Shown: positions 1-8,027 of the stretch, one piece after another
Position numbering within the stretch: position 1 is the first letter of the stretch
How the letters are laid out: each line of letters opens with the position of its first letter
Origin: Gaetbulibacter_A aestuarii
Lineage (GTDB): Bacteria; Bacteroidota; Bacteroidia; Flavobacteriales; Flavobacteriaceae
Assembly (NCBI RefSeq): GCF_039537665.1
Contig: NZ_BAABAY010000001.1
Location: 1,488,001 to 1,552,000 of the forward strand
Length of the DNA stretch: 64,000 nt
Direction of reading: 5' to 3'
Made by a program: the position numbers and the translations under genes
Notes under the pieces: model-generated
The model's database searches: none
The model's input: the letters and a program-made list of their open reading frames with translations, nothing else
Told to the model about the DNA's origin: nothing

Positions 1-1367
1 ATAACTTTACCTACAAGAATTCCTGCTTTACCATGATTTCCTGAAGCGATATCATCTGCAATCTCTTTATTTTCAGTGATCACTTTTTGAATAGCTTCCT
101 GAATTTTAGTTTCAGAAATACTATGTTCTTCAAAATAAGTCTGATAATCAAAATCCGGATCTTTTAATAATTCGCTAAGCGCATGTTGCACCAAAACGGC
201 AGTAACTTCTTCGTCTTTAAAACTTTTAAATATGGCGATGAAATCATTAGGATTTTGGATCTTATCATAATCCTCCGGTTTGATATTATTGGCCAGCGTT
301 TTCGCTACAAAAGAAGGATCTTGAATAGCATCGTTAAGCGTCATAAACGTTTTAGAACGTAAAGCGTCGGCAGTAAAGAACTTAGCGTCTTGCGGTAAAA
401 CGCCGCCTTTAATAAGAATAGATTCTACAGCAAAGGGTAGGGCTGAATTATCAACATGGATAGCTTCCACAGCTTCTTTGATGGAAACAAATGGCAGATC
501 CGGTTCACTGATAAAGCGATAATCTGCTTCGAATTCTTTTTTACGCATCGTTCGGGTTTGTTTCAATTCTGCATCGAACAATACGGTGGTTTGATCCGGT
601 CTGAATTCCTTATGCTCAAAGTAATAGTTGAGTTGTTTCTCAACTTCCTCTTTTAAAGCCTCGATCATAAACTTGAAAGAGTTTAGGTTTTTTATTTCCG
701 TCCGCGGATTTAAACTGTAACTGTGTTTTTTTCGAAGGGAAACCGACACATCAGATTTGAACTCTCCCTTTTCAAGATTCGCCTCAGAAACGCCCAGATT
801 CTGGACGATACGTTGAATATACTGTGCGTAAATAGAAGCGTCTTCAATATGACGAATACAAGGTTCGGTTACGATCTCAATTAAAGGCACACCGGCTTTG
901 TTGAAATCCACCAAAGAAAATTTCTTCTCATGCAGCAACTTCGCAGCATCTTCTTCGATGTGAACCTGCGTTAAATTCACCGTAAATTGTGAACCATCAT
1001 TTCGGAAACAAGAAACCTGTCCGTCCGGGATGATCGGGTTGTGAAACTGCGTTATCTGTATATTTTTTGGGTTGTCCGGATACTCATAATGTTTCCTGTC
1101 CCAGGAGATCACATCATTTTCGAACGAGGATTTTACGGCCTTTCCAAAATAAATGGCTTTAATAATCGCTTCTTTGTTAATAGCTGGTAAAACACCCATT
1201 TGCCCTGTGCAAACCGAACAAATATTCGTGTTTGGAATTTCGGTTTCCGTGTTGGCGCAAGAGCAGAATAATTTTGTTTTCGTGTTCAGGCGCACATGGG
1301 TTTCCAAACCGATAACGAGTTCCAGGTCGTGGGCTTTCAATGCCTTGTCAATTGCTTCTAACTCCAT
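1..1367 (-). CDS. gatB: Asp/Glu-tRNA amidotransferase subunit B (partial, 3' end off window)
   Basis: GatB binds mischarged Glu-tRNA(Gln) or Asp-tRNA(Asn) and phosphorylates the acid so that ammonia from GatA can amidate it. The frame is open from an ATG at 1367 to the left edge, about 455 codons. The N-terminus reads MELEAIDKALKAHDLELVIG, followed by the family pattern GLETHV and a cysteine cluster (FCSC...CSVCTGQMG), the zinc/tRNA-binding region typical of GatB. The last visible residues (ADDIASGNHGKAGILVGKV) belong to the C-terminal YqeY-like tail, so about 30 residues should be missing compared with the usual 480-490. The start overlaps the gatA stop as TAATG, which indicates translational coupling. 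Confidence is high. Confidence 0.95.
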   Translation of the reverse strand, partial: MELEAIDKALKAHDLELVIGLETHVRLNTKTKLFCSCANTETEIPNTNICSVCTGQMGVLPAINKEAIIKAIYFGKAVKSSFENDVISWDRKHYEYPDNPKNIQITQFHNPIIPDGQVSCFRNDGSQFTVNLTQVHIEEDAAKLLHEKKFSLVDFNKAGVPLIEIVTEPCIRHIEDASIYAQYIQRIVQNLGVSEANLEKGEFKSDVSVSLRKKHSYSLNPRTEIKNLNSFKFMIEALKEEVEKQLNYYFEHKEFRPDQTTVLFDAELKQTRTMRKKEFEADYRFISEPDLPFVSIKEAVEAIHVDNSALPFAVESILIKGGVLPQDAKFFTADALRSKTFMTLNDAIQDPSFVAKTLANNIKPEDYDKIQNPNDFIAIFKSFKDEEVTAVLVQHALSELLKDPDFDYQTYFEEHSISETKIQEAIQKVITENKEIADDIASGNHGKAGILVGKV

Positions 1368-2767
1368 TACAATAGTGTTTTTAATGTGTTAGCAAATTGC
1401 AAAACAAGGGTGTCTTTTGTTTTGGCGGCTGTGATCTGTAAACCGGTTTCAGGACCTTGAGGCACCGTAAGAGTTGGTAATTGCCCAAGGCTAAAACCAA
1501 CGGTATAGGCATCCGATAGATACATGGCCAATGGATCCTTCAAACTATCACCGATTTTAGGCGGTGTATTTGGTGTTACGGGCGAAAGAATAATATCAAC
1601 GGCTTTAAAATCTTCTTCAAAGTTGTTCGCAATAGCATCGCGCAGGGCTAGACCTTTCAAATAAATGGCATCACTAAAACCTTGAGATAACACCTGGTTG
1701 CCTCCAACAATACGACGTTTACTTTCTTCTGAAAAATTTTCAGAACGGGTTACCGCATAGGATTCTTTAAGCGATTCGGCTTCAATACGATTGCCGTAGT
1801 TGGTACCGTCCAGGCGCGATAGGTTAGAGGCCGTCTCCGCCATGGCCAGCGTATAATAGGTTGAAACTAAAGTTTCGGAATCAAAGAAATCCAGAGCTTT
1901 AACTTCAATATGGTTTTCTTTTAAAGTATCAACAACTTTTAAAAAATCAGCTTTAATCTTTGGGTTGATCGCCTCGCTATCGATAAAGTTTTTAAAATAG
2001 CCAACAGATTTTACTGCTTTGGTGTCCTGAATACTTTCTTTGGAAATTTCTGTGGCGTCGTAACTCGTTTGGTCTTTAACATCTTTTCCGCTCATAACGT
2101 TGAGTACCAATCGAATATCTTCAACTGATTTCGCGATAGGTCCAACACAGTCCGTTGAGGAAGCATAGGCCATCAAACCATAACGGGAAATTCGTCCGTA
2201 AGTTGGTTTCAAGCCATAAACGCCATTGTATCCCGCAGGTTGCCGAATGGAACCTCCGGTATCACCACCAATAGAAAATACCGTATAACCTAAAGCCACA
2301 TTAACTGCAGAACCGCCACTGGAACCACCGCCAACTAACTCCGGATTCCGAGCATTGTTAACGGCACCAAAAATGGTATTCTCACTGGAAGAACCATGAC
2401 CAAAACTGTCGCAGTTTTCCTTAACAACTGGTATTGCCCCGGCATCTAAAAGTTTTTGAATGGCAGTTGCGGTGTACGCTGATTTATAGTTTTGTAATAA
2501 TTTGGAACTTGCGGTAGTGTATGTTCCTTGCAGCATGTAAACATCTTTTATTCCAAAAGGGATACCTTCCAAAATTCCGATAGGTTCTCCATTTGAGATT
2601 TTAGCGTCTACTTGGGCTGCACGTTCTAAAGCGTAATCCGGTAATAAACTATTTACAGTATGATGGGTGTTGGCAGCAAGTGCATCTAATTTGTTCTGGA
2701 CCAATGCGGTACAGGACAATTCCTTATTCATCAATTGTTGATGAATTTTCAATATTTGAGATTCCAT
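1367..2767 (-). CDS. gatA: Asp/Glu-tRNA amidotransferase subunit A (amidase)
   Basis: GatA hydrolyses glutamine and channels ammonia to GatB. The 466-residue protein has the amidase-signature Ser-cisSer-Lys triad: Lys74 in FGIKDVY, Ser149 in GGGSSGGSA and Ser173 in DTGGSIRQP, spaced as in characterised GatA proteins. The length is close to the family norm of about 470-485. It sits between a GatC-like gene (2 bp upstream) and gatB (1-bp overlap), so the three genes are probably one transcript. Nothing in the active site looks damaged. Confidence 0.96.
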   Translation of the reverse strand: MESQILKIHQQLMNKELSCTALVQNKLDALAANTHHTVNSLLPDYALERAAQVDAKISNGEPIGILEGIPFGIKDVYMLQGTYTTASSKLLQNYKSAYTATAIQKLLDAGAIPVVKENCDSFGHGSSSENTIFGAVNNARNPELVGGGSSGGSAVNVALGYTVFSIGGDTGGSIRQPAGYNGVYGLKPTYGRISRYGLMAYASSTDCVGPIAKSVEDIRLVLNVMSGKDVKDQTSYDATEISKESIQDTKAVKSVGYFKNFIDSEAINPKIKADFLKVVDTLKENHIEVKALDFFDSETLVSTYYTLAMAETASNLSRLDGTNYGNRIEAESLKESYAVTRSENFSEESKRRIVGGNQVLSQGFSDAIYLKGLALRDAIANNFEEDFKAVDIILSPVTPNTPPKIGDSLKDPLAMYLSDAYTVGFSLGQLPTLTVPQGPETGLQITAAKTKDTLVLQFANTLKTLL

Positions 2768-2769
2768 GA

Positions 2770-3039
2770 TTATTCTTCAATAACTTTTGAAACAACTAAA
2801 TAACCATCTTTCTCTTTTGGAAAGTTCTCTTTAATGATCGCTTTTTCAAGTTCAGAACTCTCAACAACCATATCAGATCTCAAGGCATTTACGGATACAT
2901 GATTATTCTGATTATTATTAAAAGAGGGATTATTATTTGTTTGTGCATTTTTAATCACTTCAAATAATTTGTTTACAGCCGCGCTGGGCTTCGCTCCTTT
3001 AATACTCGACAAAACGTCGACGGTCATCATCTTACTCAT
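2770..3039 (-). CDS. Divergent GatC-like small subunit candidate
   Basis: This 89-residue protein lies immediately upstream of gatA, where gatC is expected. Its last ~38 residues keep the GatC ending: LRSD.V near residue 54, then EKDGYLVVSKVIEE, resembling the usual LR.D.V...A...DGYF.VPKVIE. The first half does not show the helical LARLEL...EQL pattern of ordinary GatC. It has instead a basic stretch (SSIKGAKPSAAVNKLFEVIK) and an Asn-rich linker around residues 34-46. In canonical complexes GatC wraps around GatA and stabilises it; that role is inferred here from position and the tail motif only. The start could also be the Met at residue 4 or 5. Confidence 0.6.
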   Translation of the reverse strand: MSKMMTVDVLSSIKGAKPSAAVNKLFEVIKNAQTNNNPSFNNNQNNHVSVNALRSDMVVESSELEKAIIKENFPKEKDGYLVVSKVIEE

Positions 3040-3518
3040 GTCTTTTTTCTGTGTTAGATTCTAAACTTAATTAAGAGGGTAAAATTACGAAAGTTTTTAA
3101 GGAGTAAACAACTTATCACATTTAAAAATAAAACAGATTATGGTCTTTTGAATATGAATTACAAATAGTTACATTATTATGAATTTTAATGGGGAATACT
3201 TAAGAATTTTATCGTTTACCCTATTTTTAATAATTTATTAAAACCTGAATAAAAATCCTTCGTAATAAAAGCCTTTTAAAAACCGAATGTTTTTGACAAT
3301 ATTTGATGATTTCAGACTGCTTTTAAAAGGTTTGAAAATGGCTTAGAAGAGATCTAAGCGATTTACTAAAAAGCACACGGTGACAAAACCCATAAAATCA
3401 AACAAAATCCATTTTAAGCCACTTTTTAAGCGATTTAAGACACTTTTAAGTAATTAACAAATGTTGATAATTATATTTAAGAAGCGATAAAAAGCTTTAA
3501 AAAAGCAGGATAATTTCT

Positions 3519-3526
3519 TATATTTG
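3519..3526 (+). promoter_or_regulatory. gyrB promoter -7 box (TATATTTG)
   Basis: TATATTTG matches the Bacteroidota sigma-A -7 consensus TAnnTTTG exactly and lies 77 bp before the gyrB ATG. No clear TTG -33 element is visible at the expected spacing. The predicted start is near 3532, just before the hairpin at 3541. Confidence 0.55.
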
Positions 3527-3540
3527 TTTGTATTCAAAAG

Positions 3541-3565
3541 GATGCTGAGCAGCATCTTTTTTTTT
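3541..3565 (+). terminator. Hairpin plus T9 in the gyrB leader (attenuator or terminator-like)
   Basis: GATGCT-GAGC-AGCATC forms a 6-bp stem with a 4-nt loop, extended by AAAAG before it and T-rich sequence after it, followed by nine T at 3557-3565. The shape is that of an intrinsic terminator, but it lies between the gyrB promoter box and the gyrB start codon, with no plus-strand gene upstream to terminate. Confidence 0.5.
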
Positions 3566-3603
3566 GAAAAAAGACAAACTAAAATAAAGATAAATTATAA
3601 AAG

Positions 3604-5553
3604 ATGAGCGAACCAAAAGAAGAGTTTAATAAGCATAATTATTCTGCTGATAGTATTCAGGCTTTAGAAGGAATGGAGCATGTACGTATGCGTCCTTCCA
3701 TGTATATTGGTGATGTAGGTGTACGCGGATTGCACCATCTTGTGTATGAAGTTGTAGATAACTCCATAGACGAAGCTTTAGCAGGCCATTGTAATAAAAT
3801 CTCGGTTACCATCAATGAAGACAATTCCATTACCACGGAAGATGATGGTCGTGGAATTCCTGTTGACCTTCACAAGAAAGAAGGCGTTTCAGCACTCGAG
3901 GTTGTCATGACAAAAATTGGTGCCGGTGGTAAATTCGACAAAGATTCCTATAAAGTGTCCGGTGGATTGCATGGCGTTGGTGTGAGTTGTGTGAACGCGC
4001 TGTCTGAACATTTAAAAGCCACGGTTTATAGAAATGGAAAGATCTGGGAGCAGGAATACGAACGCGGGAAACCATTATATCCTGTGAAACCTATTGGTGA
4101 TACTGATCTTCGCGGAACGGTAGTAACCTTTAAACCAGACCCAACGATTTTTACCCAAACTTTAGAATACAGCTATGACACCCTCGCGAGTAGAATGCGT
4201 GAATTAGCATATTTAAATAAAGGCATCAAAATTGAACTCATTGACAGACGTTCGAAAAAAGAAGATGGTTCTTTTGAGGGAGAAATATTTTATTCGGAAG
4301 AAGGTCTTAAAGAATTTATCAAATATCTTGATGGCAACCGTGAGCCTTTAATGCGTGATGTGATTGCCTTTGAAGGAGAGAAAAATGGGGTTCCTGTTGA
4401 GGTAGCTATGGTTTACAATACCTCTTACGCTGAAAACTTACACTCGTATGTGAACAATATTAATACCCACGAAGGAGGAACGCATTTATCAGGTTTCCGT
4501 CGTGGATTAACACATACCCTTAAAAAATATGCGGATGAATCCGGGATGTTGGATAAACTGAAGTTCGACATTGCGGGTGATGACTTCCGTGAAGGGCTCA
4601 CAGCGATCGTATCCGTAAAAGTTGCCGAACCACAATTTGAAGGCCAGACTAAAACAAAATTAGGAAACCGTGAGGTATCTGCTTCTGTCAGTCAGGCTGT
4701 TTCCGAAATGCTTACAGATTATTTGGAAGAGCATCCGGATGATGCTAAAATTATAGTACAAAAAGTAATCTTAGCGGCTCAGGCGCGTCATGCGGCTCAG
4801 AAAGCTCGTGAAATGGTACAGCGTAAAACCGTTATGAGCATCGGTGGTTTACCCGGGAAATTAAGTGACTGTTCAGAACAAGATCCTGCACAATGTGAAG
4901 TGTTTCTTGTAGAGGGTGATTCTGCAGGCGGAACAGCTAAGCAAGGACGGGACCGTAAATTCCAGGCCATTCTTCCACTTCGTGGAAAAATCCTGAATGT
5001 TGAAAAAGCCATGACCCATAAGGTTTTTGAAAATGAAGAAATTAAAAATATTTTCACGGCACTGGGCGTAACGATCGGAACGGAAGATGACAGCAAAGCA
5101 CTGAATTTATCGAAGCTACGTTATCATAAAATCGTGATCATGTGTGACGCCGATATTGATGGATCGCATATTGCTACTTTAATTTTAACTTTCTTCTTCA
5201 GATATATGAAAGAGCTTATTGAAGCCGGCCACGTGTATATTGCAACACCGCCTCTATACTTAATTAAAAAAGGCTCGAAAAAACAATATGCATGGAGTGA
5301 TAAGGAACGCGACCAGATCAATCAGGAATTTGGTGGAAGCGCCGGTATCCAACGTTACAAAGGTCTTGGTGAGATGAACGCAGAGCAATTGTGGGATACT
5401 ACGATGAACCCTGAATTTAGAACACTACGTCAGGTGAATATCGATAACGGTACCGAGGCTGATAGAATTTTCTCCATGCTCATGGGTGATGAGGTACCAC
5501 CGCGTCGTGATTTTATTGAGAAAAATGCTATTTATGCGAATATTGATGTATAG
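3604..5553 (+). CDS. gyrB: DNA gyrase subunit B
   Basis: GyrB is the ATPase subunit of the gyrase heterotetramer, which introduces negative supercoils. The 649-residue protein has, in order, the GHKL ATPase domain (EVVDNSIDEALAG near 50, DDGRGIPV near 80, the GGLHGVGVS ATP lid near 120), the transducer domain, and a TOPRIM domain with EGDSAGG near 437 and DADIDGSHI near 515. The C-terminal QRYKGLGEMN motif is that of gyrase rather than a Topo IV-only variant. The length is normal for Bacteroidota. It is transcribed alone, with its own promoter and a terminator at 5581. Confidence 0.97.
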   Translation: MSEPKEEFNKHNYSADSIQALEGMEHVRMRPSMYIGDVGVRGLHHLVYEVVDNSIDEALAGHCNKISVTINEDNSITTEDDGRGIPVDLHKKEGVSALEVVMTKIGAGGKFDKDSYKVSGGLHGVGVSCVNALSEHLKATVYRNGKIWEQEYERGKPLYPVKPIGDTDLRGTVVTFKPDPTIFTQTLEYSYDTLASRMRELAYLNKGIKIELIDRRSKKEDGSFEGEIFYSEEGLKEFIKYLDGNREPLMRDVIAFEGEKNGVPVEVAMVYNTSYAENLHSYVNNINTHEGGTHLSGFRRGLTHTLKKYADESGMLDKLKFDIAGDDFREGLTAIVSVKVAEPQFEGQTKTKLGNREVSASVSQAVSEMLTDYLEEHPDDAKIIVQKVILAAQARHAAQKAREMVQRKTVMSIGGLPGKLSDCSEQDPAQCEVFLVEGDSAGGTAKQGRDRKFQAILPLRGKILNVEKAMTHKVFENEEIKNIFTALGVTIGTEDDSKALNLSKLRYHKIVIMCDADIDGSHIATLILTFFFRYMKELIEAGHVYIATPPLYLIKKGSKKQYAWSDKERDQINQEFGGSAGIQRYKGLGEMNAEQLWDTTMNPEFRTLRQVNIDNGTEADRIFSMLMGDEVPPRRDFIEKNAIYANIDV

Positions 5554-5580
5554 AGATCAAGGATAATTACAAAGACAAAA

Positions 5581-5606
5581 GGCTATCAGAAATGATAGCC
5601 TTTTTT
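5581..5606. terminator. Bidirectional terminator between gyrB and metalloprotease gene
   Basis: A 7-bp stem GGCTATC/GATAGCC with a 6-nt loop AGAAAT is followed by six T and preceded by A-rich sequence. It serves the convergent gyrB and metalloprotease genes. Confidence 0.85.
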
Positions 5607-5639
5607 ATGATAATGAGATGTGATTTATCTTATTAAATT

Positions 5640-6422
5640 TTATTTACCTCCGTTAGCTTGTATATCAGCTAAACATTGAGAATCAAAATCCGGAGGGGTA
5701 TTACTTATGTTCGAAATACCTATTGAGGATTCTGTAGCCCAATACATCAAACAGGATTGGTCTGTACAATGATGCGGATGATTTGGAACATCCTCATGAT
5801 CGGTTTGCATAGGAGATCCGAGGTTCACTAAACCAAAAAGATGACCAAATTCGTGGAAAATAACAGTAGATTCCAATAAGGATTGGCTGGGAGCAAAGGG
5901 TCCCCCACTTAAACTTTTAACTGTTTTTTCGTAAATAACATAAGAGGTATTCCAGTAGGCTGTTCCTAGAATAACGGTACTTCCATCGGCGGCATCCTTA
6001 TCGGATTTGCCATCAGAAAAATAGGCCCAAACCGCTACAGTTTTATCAGAATTATAATAAAGACGATTATCCCGTTCAATCTGGGCGATATCGTCAATGG
6101 TGTAAACCTCTTGTCCCGGTGAAGGAATGGAACGTTTTTTAACTGTAATTCCTGAGGGTTTATAAGTATGTTGTTGCAAAAAGTTTAAAAAATTGGTCTC
6201 GGTTGTCGTGCTGGGCTCATAACCCTCTACATAAACCAATTCAACAACCATGCTGGTAAATTTATCGTCAGATAACAAGTCGTGGGCAGAACTCCCGGTG
6301 GTTTGTCTATTGATGGCCTTATTAACAACGGTGGTCCCACCCTGACTACTAATTGGCTCATCTTTAGAACAACTGTAAAATACAGTAAGAACTAAAAAAA
6401 GAACAAAGAGTTTACGTTTCAT
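5640..6422 (-). CDS. Zinc metalloprotease lipoprotein (metzincin-like)
   Basis: This 260-residue protein begins with a short signal peptide and a lipobox ending FYSCSKDEP (Cys18), so it should be an exported lipoprotein. Residues 190-197 read HEFGHLFG, the HExxHxxG zinc motif, with His209 as a possible third ligand and a downstream CLMYW (Met226) like a metzincin Met-turn. These residues support a zinc endopeptidase; the substrate is unknown. It is similar to the 'membrane metalloprotease' lipoproteins annotated in Flavobacteriia. It is transcribed alone, convergent to gyrB. Confidence 0.75.
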   Translation of the reverse strand: MKRKLFVLFLVLTVFYSCSKDEPISSQGGTTVVNKAINRQTTGSSAHDLLSDDKFTSMVVELVYVEGYEPSTTTETNFLNFLQQHTYKPSGITVKKRSIPSPGQEVYTIDDIAQIERDNRLYYNSDKTVAVWAYFSDGKSDKDAADGSTVILGTAYWNTSYVIYEKTVKSLSGGPFAPSQSLLESTVIFHEFGHLFGLVNLGSPMQTDHEDVPNHPHHCTDQSCLMYWATESSIGISNISNTPPDFDSQCLADIQANGGK

Positions 6423-6755
6423 TTTGGTTCGGGTTTAAATATTACAAACAGCTCTCTGCTTGGCAGGTTACTGTTTCAATCCGTAACATTTACGCAATTT
6501 TCGCGATTGAGGTTTTAAAATGTAAATATAAAACGCCTAAAGGTATGTAAGTATTTTGAAAACTATTATATTTTTGGCTTATCAATAAAAATTTAACCTA
6601 CAAATACCTTAAAAAGGCTTTCGCCGAAAATGACTTGACTAGTCAAATTTTATGTTTAATCTGATAAAAACATCGGTAAAACGCAATTTTTTTCGATAAA
6701 ATGTTGTTTTGAAAGAAATTTTTACTATGTTTGTATCTCCAAATCTATGTTATAA
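6423..6755. other. Divergent intergenic region with two promoter-like boxes
   Basis: This 333-bp AT-rich spacer separates the metalloprotease gene from the DUF6588-like gene. It holds two TAnnTTTG boxes on the plus strand (6569-6576 and 6726-6733) and a 12-bp perfect palindrome TTGACTAGTCAA at 6635-6646 between them. No coding region was found in it. Confidence 0.5.
6726..6733 (+). promoter_or_regulatory. Promoter -7 box (TATGTTTG)
   Basis: TATGTTTG fits TAnnTTTG and lies 22 bp before the ATG at 6756. A GTTG at 6703-6706 is about 20 bp upstream and could be the -33 element. Confidence 0.6.
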
Positions 6756-7793
6756 ATGAAAAAGTTATGTTTGTTCTCGTTGCTGATTTTAGCAACACTT
6801 TCTGTAAAAGCTCAAAATTTTGATGAGTTATTAACTGCCGGAAAGGAAAATGCCGCTCGATTTGCGAACGATTATTTGGCCCCTGCTACAAATGGGCTTA
6901 TTCACAGTATGAATGCCAACTGGTTTAATACTGCTGATGCTAAACCCCTGGGTGGATTTGAGATTTCTATTATTACCAATGCTGCTCTGTATAAGGACAA
7001 GCATAAATCCTTTTTAATGGATATAGCAGATTATAATAATCCAAATCAAGATTATACCGTAGCCTTTGCAGATGGTTCCAGTACAAAAATGGTGTCCACA
7101 GCTTTAGGAGAAAATAATCCTGATGTTGATATTGAAGTTACATACACCGATTCCAACACAGGCCTTAGCCGAACAGAAACAATTACCCTTCCGGATGGTA
7201 TTGGAAACAGTACAGGTAAACTTTTGCCTACTGCCTTTATTCAAGGTGCTGTAGGTTTAATTAAAGGTATTGAAGTAAAAGCCCGTTTTTTACCAAAAAT
7301 AAAAACCAAGGATACAGATATTAGTATGTATGGTGCTGGCTTGCAAATGGAATTTACCAAATGGTTACCGGCTGATAAAATATTGCCTGTGGCTATTTCA
7401 GGTTTGGTGGCCTATACGCATTTAGATGGCAAGTATGATATCACCGAGTCATCAGGAGTTAGCGGTAATAACCAGCGTTTAGAAACAGGTACTAATACGG
7501 TGTTATTAGAATTAATTGCCTCAACCAAGTTGCCTGTATTTAATGTTTATGGTGGTCTTGGATATATTTCAGGTAAGTCAAATACTGATTTATTAGGTAC
7601 GTATACATTTAACGACCCTATTTTGGGCATACCAACAAGCACGACCGATCCGTTTTCCGTATCAAGTAAAGTATCAGATGTTCGGGGCACGGTAGGCGTA
7701 AAATTAAAGCTGAGTGTATTCAGAATAAACGCAGAATATCACATCTCTGATTTCGATGCGGTTTCCGTTGGATTACACTTCGGTTTTAGATAA
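6756..7793 (+). CDS. DUF6588-like outer-membrane beta-barrel protein
   Basis: This 345-residue protein starts with a signal peptide (MKKLCLFSLLILATLSVKAQ, cleaved after Ala19 or Gln20). The body is rich in alternating polar/aromatic strands and ends in an aromatic-terminated strand (VSVGLHFGFR), typical of an outer-membrane beta-barrel. The mature N-terminus (LLTAGKENAARFANDYLAPATNG) is what I associate with DUF6588, a Bacteroidota family of unknown function. It is monocistronic, with a promoter box close to the start and a terminator at 7862. No substrate can be inferred. Confidence 0.7.
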   Translation: MKKLCLFSLLILATLSVKAQNFDELLTAGKENAARFANDYLAPATNGLIHSMNANWFNTADAKPLGGFEISIITNAALYKDKHKSFLMDIADYNNPNQDYTVAFADGSSTKMVSTALGENNPDVDIEVTYTDSNTGLSRTETITLPDGIGNSTGKLLPTAFIQGAVGLIKGIEVKARFLPKIKTKDTDISMYGAGLQMEFTKWLPADKILPVAISGLVAYTHLDGKYDITESSGVSGNNQRLETGTNTVLLELIASTKLPVFNVYGGLGYISGKSNTDLLGTYTFNDPILGIPTSTTDPFSVSSKVSDVRGTVGVKLKLSVFRINAEYHISDFDAVSVGLHFGFR

Positions 7794-7861
7794 AATATTT
7801 AGTTTTAATTTTCATGAATAATGATTATTAGTTTTAGTTAGTTTAGTTATTGTTACTTATT

Positions 7862-7897
7862 AAAAGGTACAGGATTTTTATCTTGTGCCTTTTTTTA
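7862..7897 (+). terminator. Intrinsic terminator after the DUF6588-like gene
   Basis: AAAAGGTACAGGA and TCTTGTGCCTTTT form an imperfect stem around a short loop, followed by a T-run. It lies about 70 bp after the stop codon. Confidence 0.65.
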
Positions 7898-7916
7898 TTT
7901 AACGCTTATTAATTCG

Positions 7917-7924
7917 TAATTTTG
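7917..7924 (+). promoter_or_regulatory. mdh promoter -7 box (TAATTTTG)
   Basis: TAATTTTG matches TAnnTTTG, immediately after the preceding terminator and 103 bp before the mdh ATG, leaving a leader of about 95 nt. Confidence 0.5.
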
Positions 7925-8027
7925 CATGACTTTCGTTGTTTTACATGGCGCTGCTTCAGCGGTTTTTAAGCAATGCAAAAGTCGCCAATTAAACGTATAT
8001 TAATCAAAACATATAAAAATACATTTT

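Larger units (their letters stand above)
3040..3603. other. Intergenic region between gatC-like gene and gyrB
   Basis: This is a 564-bp AT-rich divergent spacer with no convincing gene. It contains an inverted repeat CCTTTTAAAA (3272-3281) / TTTTAAAAGG (3321-3330), a second one GCTTAGA (3341-3347) / TCTAAGC (3353-3359), and a run of TTTTAAG/ATTTAAG motifs at 3412, 3424, 3433, 3444 and 3475. Near gyrB it has a promoter box and a hairpin followed by nine T, listed separately. Its large size suggests regulation of gyrB, but no known operator was recognised. Confidence 0.6.

Noticed and set aside
3040..3603. Replication origin next to gyrB
   Set aside because: The spacer is AT-rich and has a TGTTGATAA close to a DnaA box, but there is no cluster of good boxes and no dnaA or dnaN gene nearby.
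4797..5096. Antisense frame inside gyrB
   Set aside because: gyrB is fully conserved across this stretch; the frame is a shadow.
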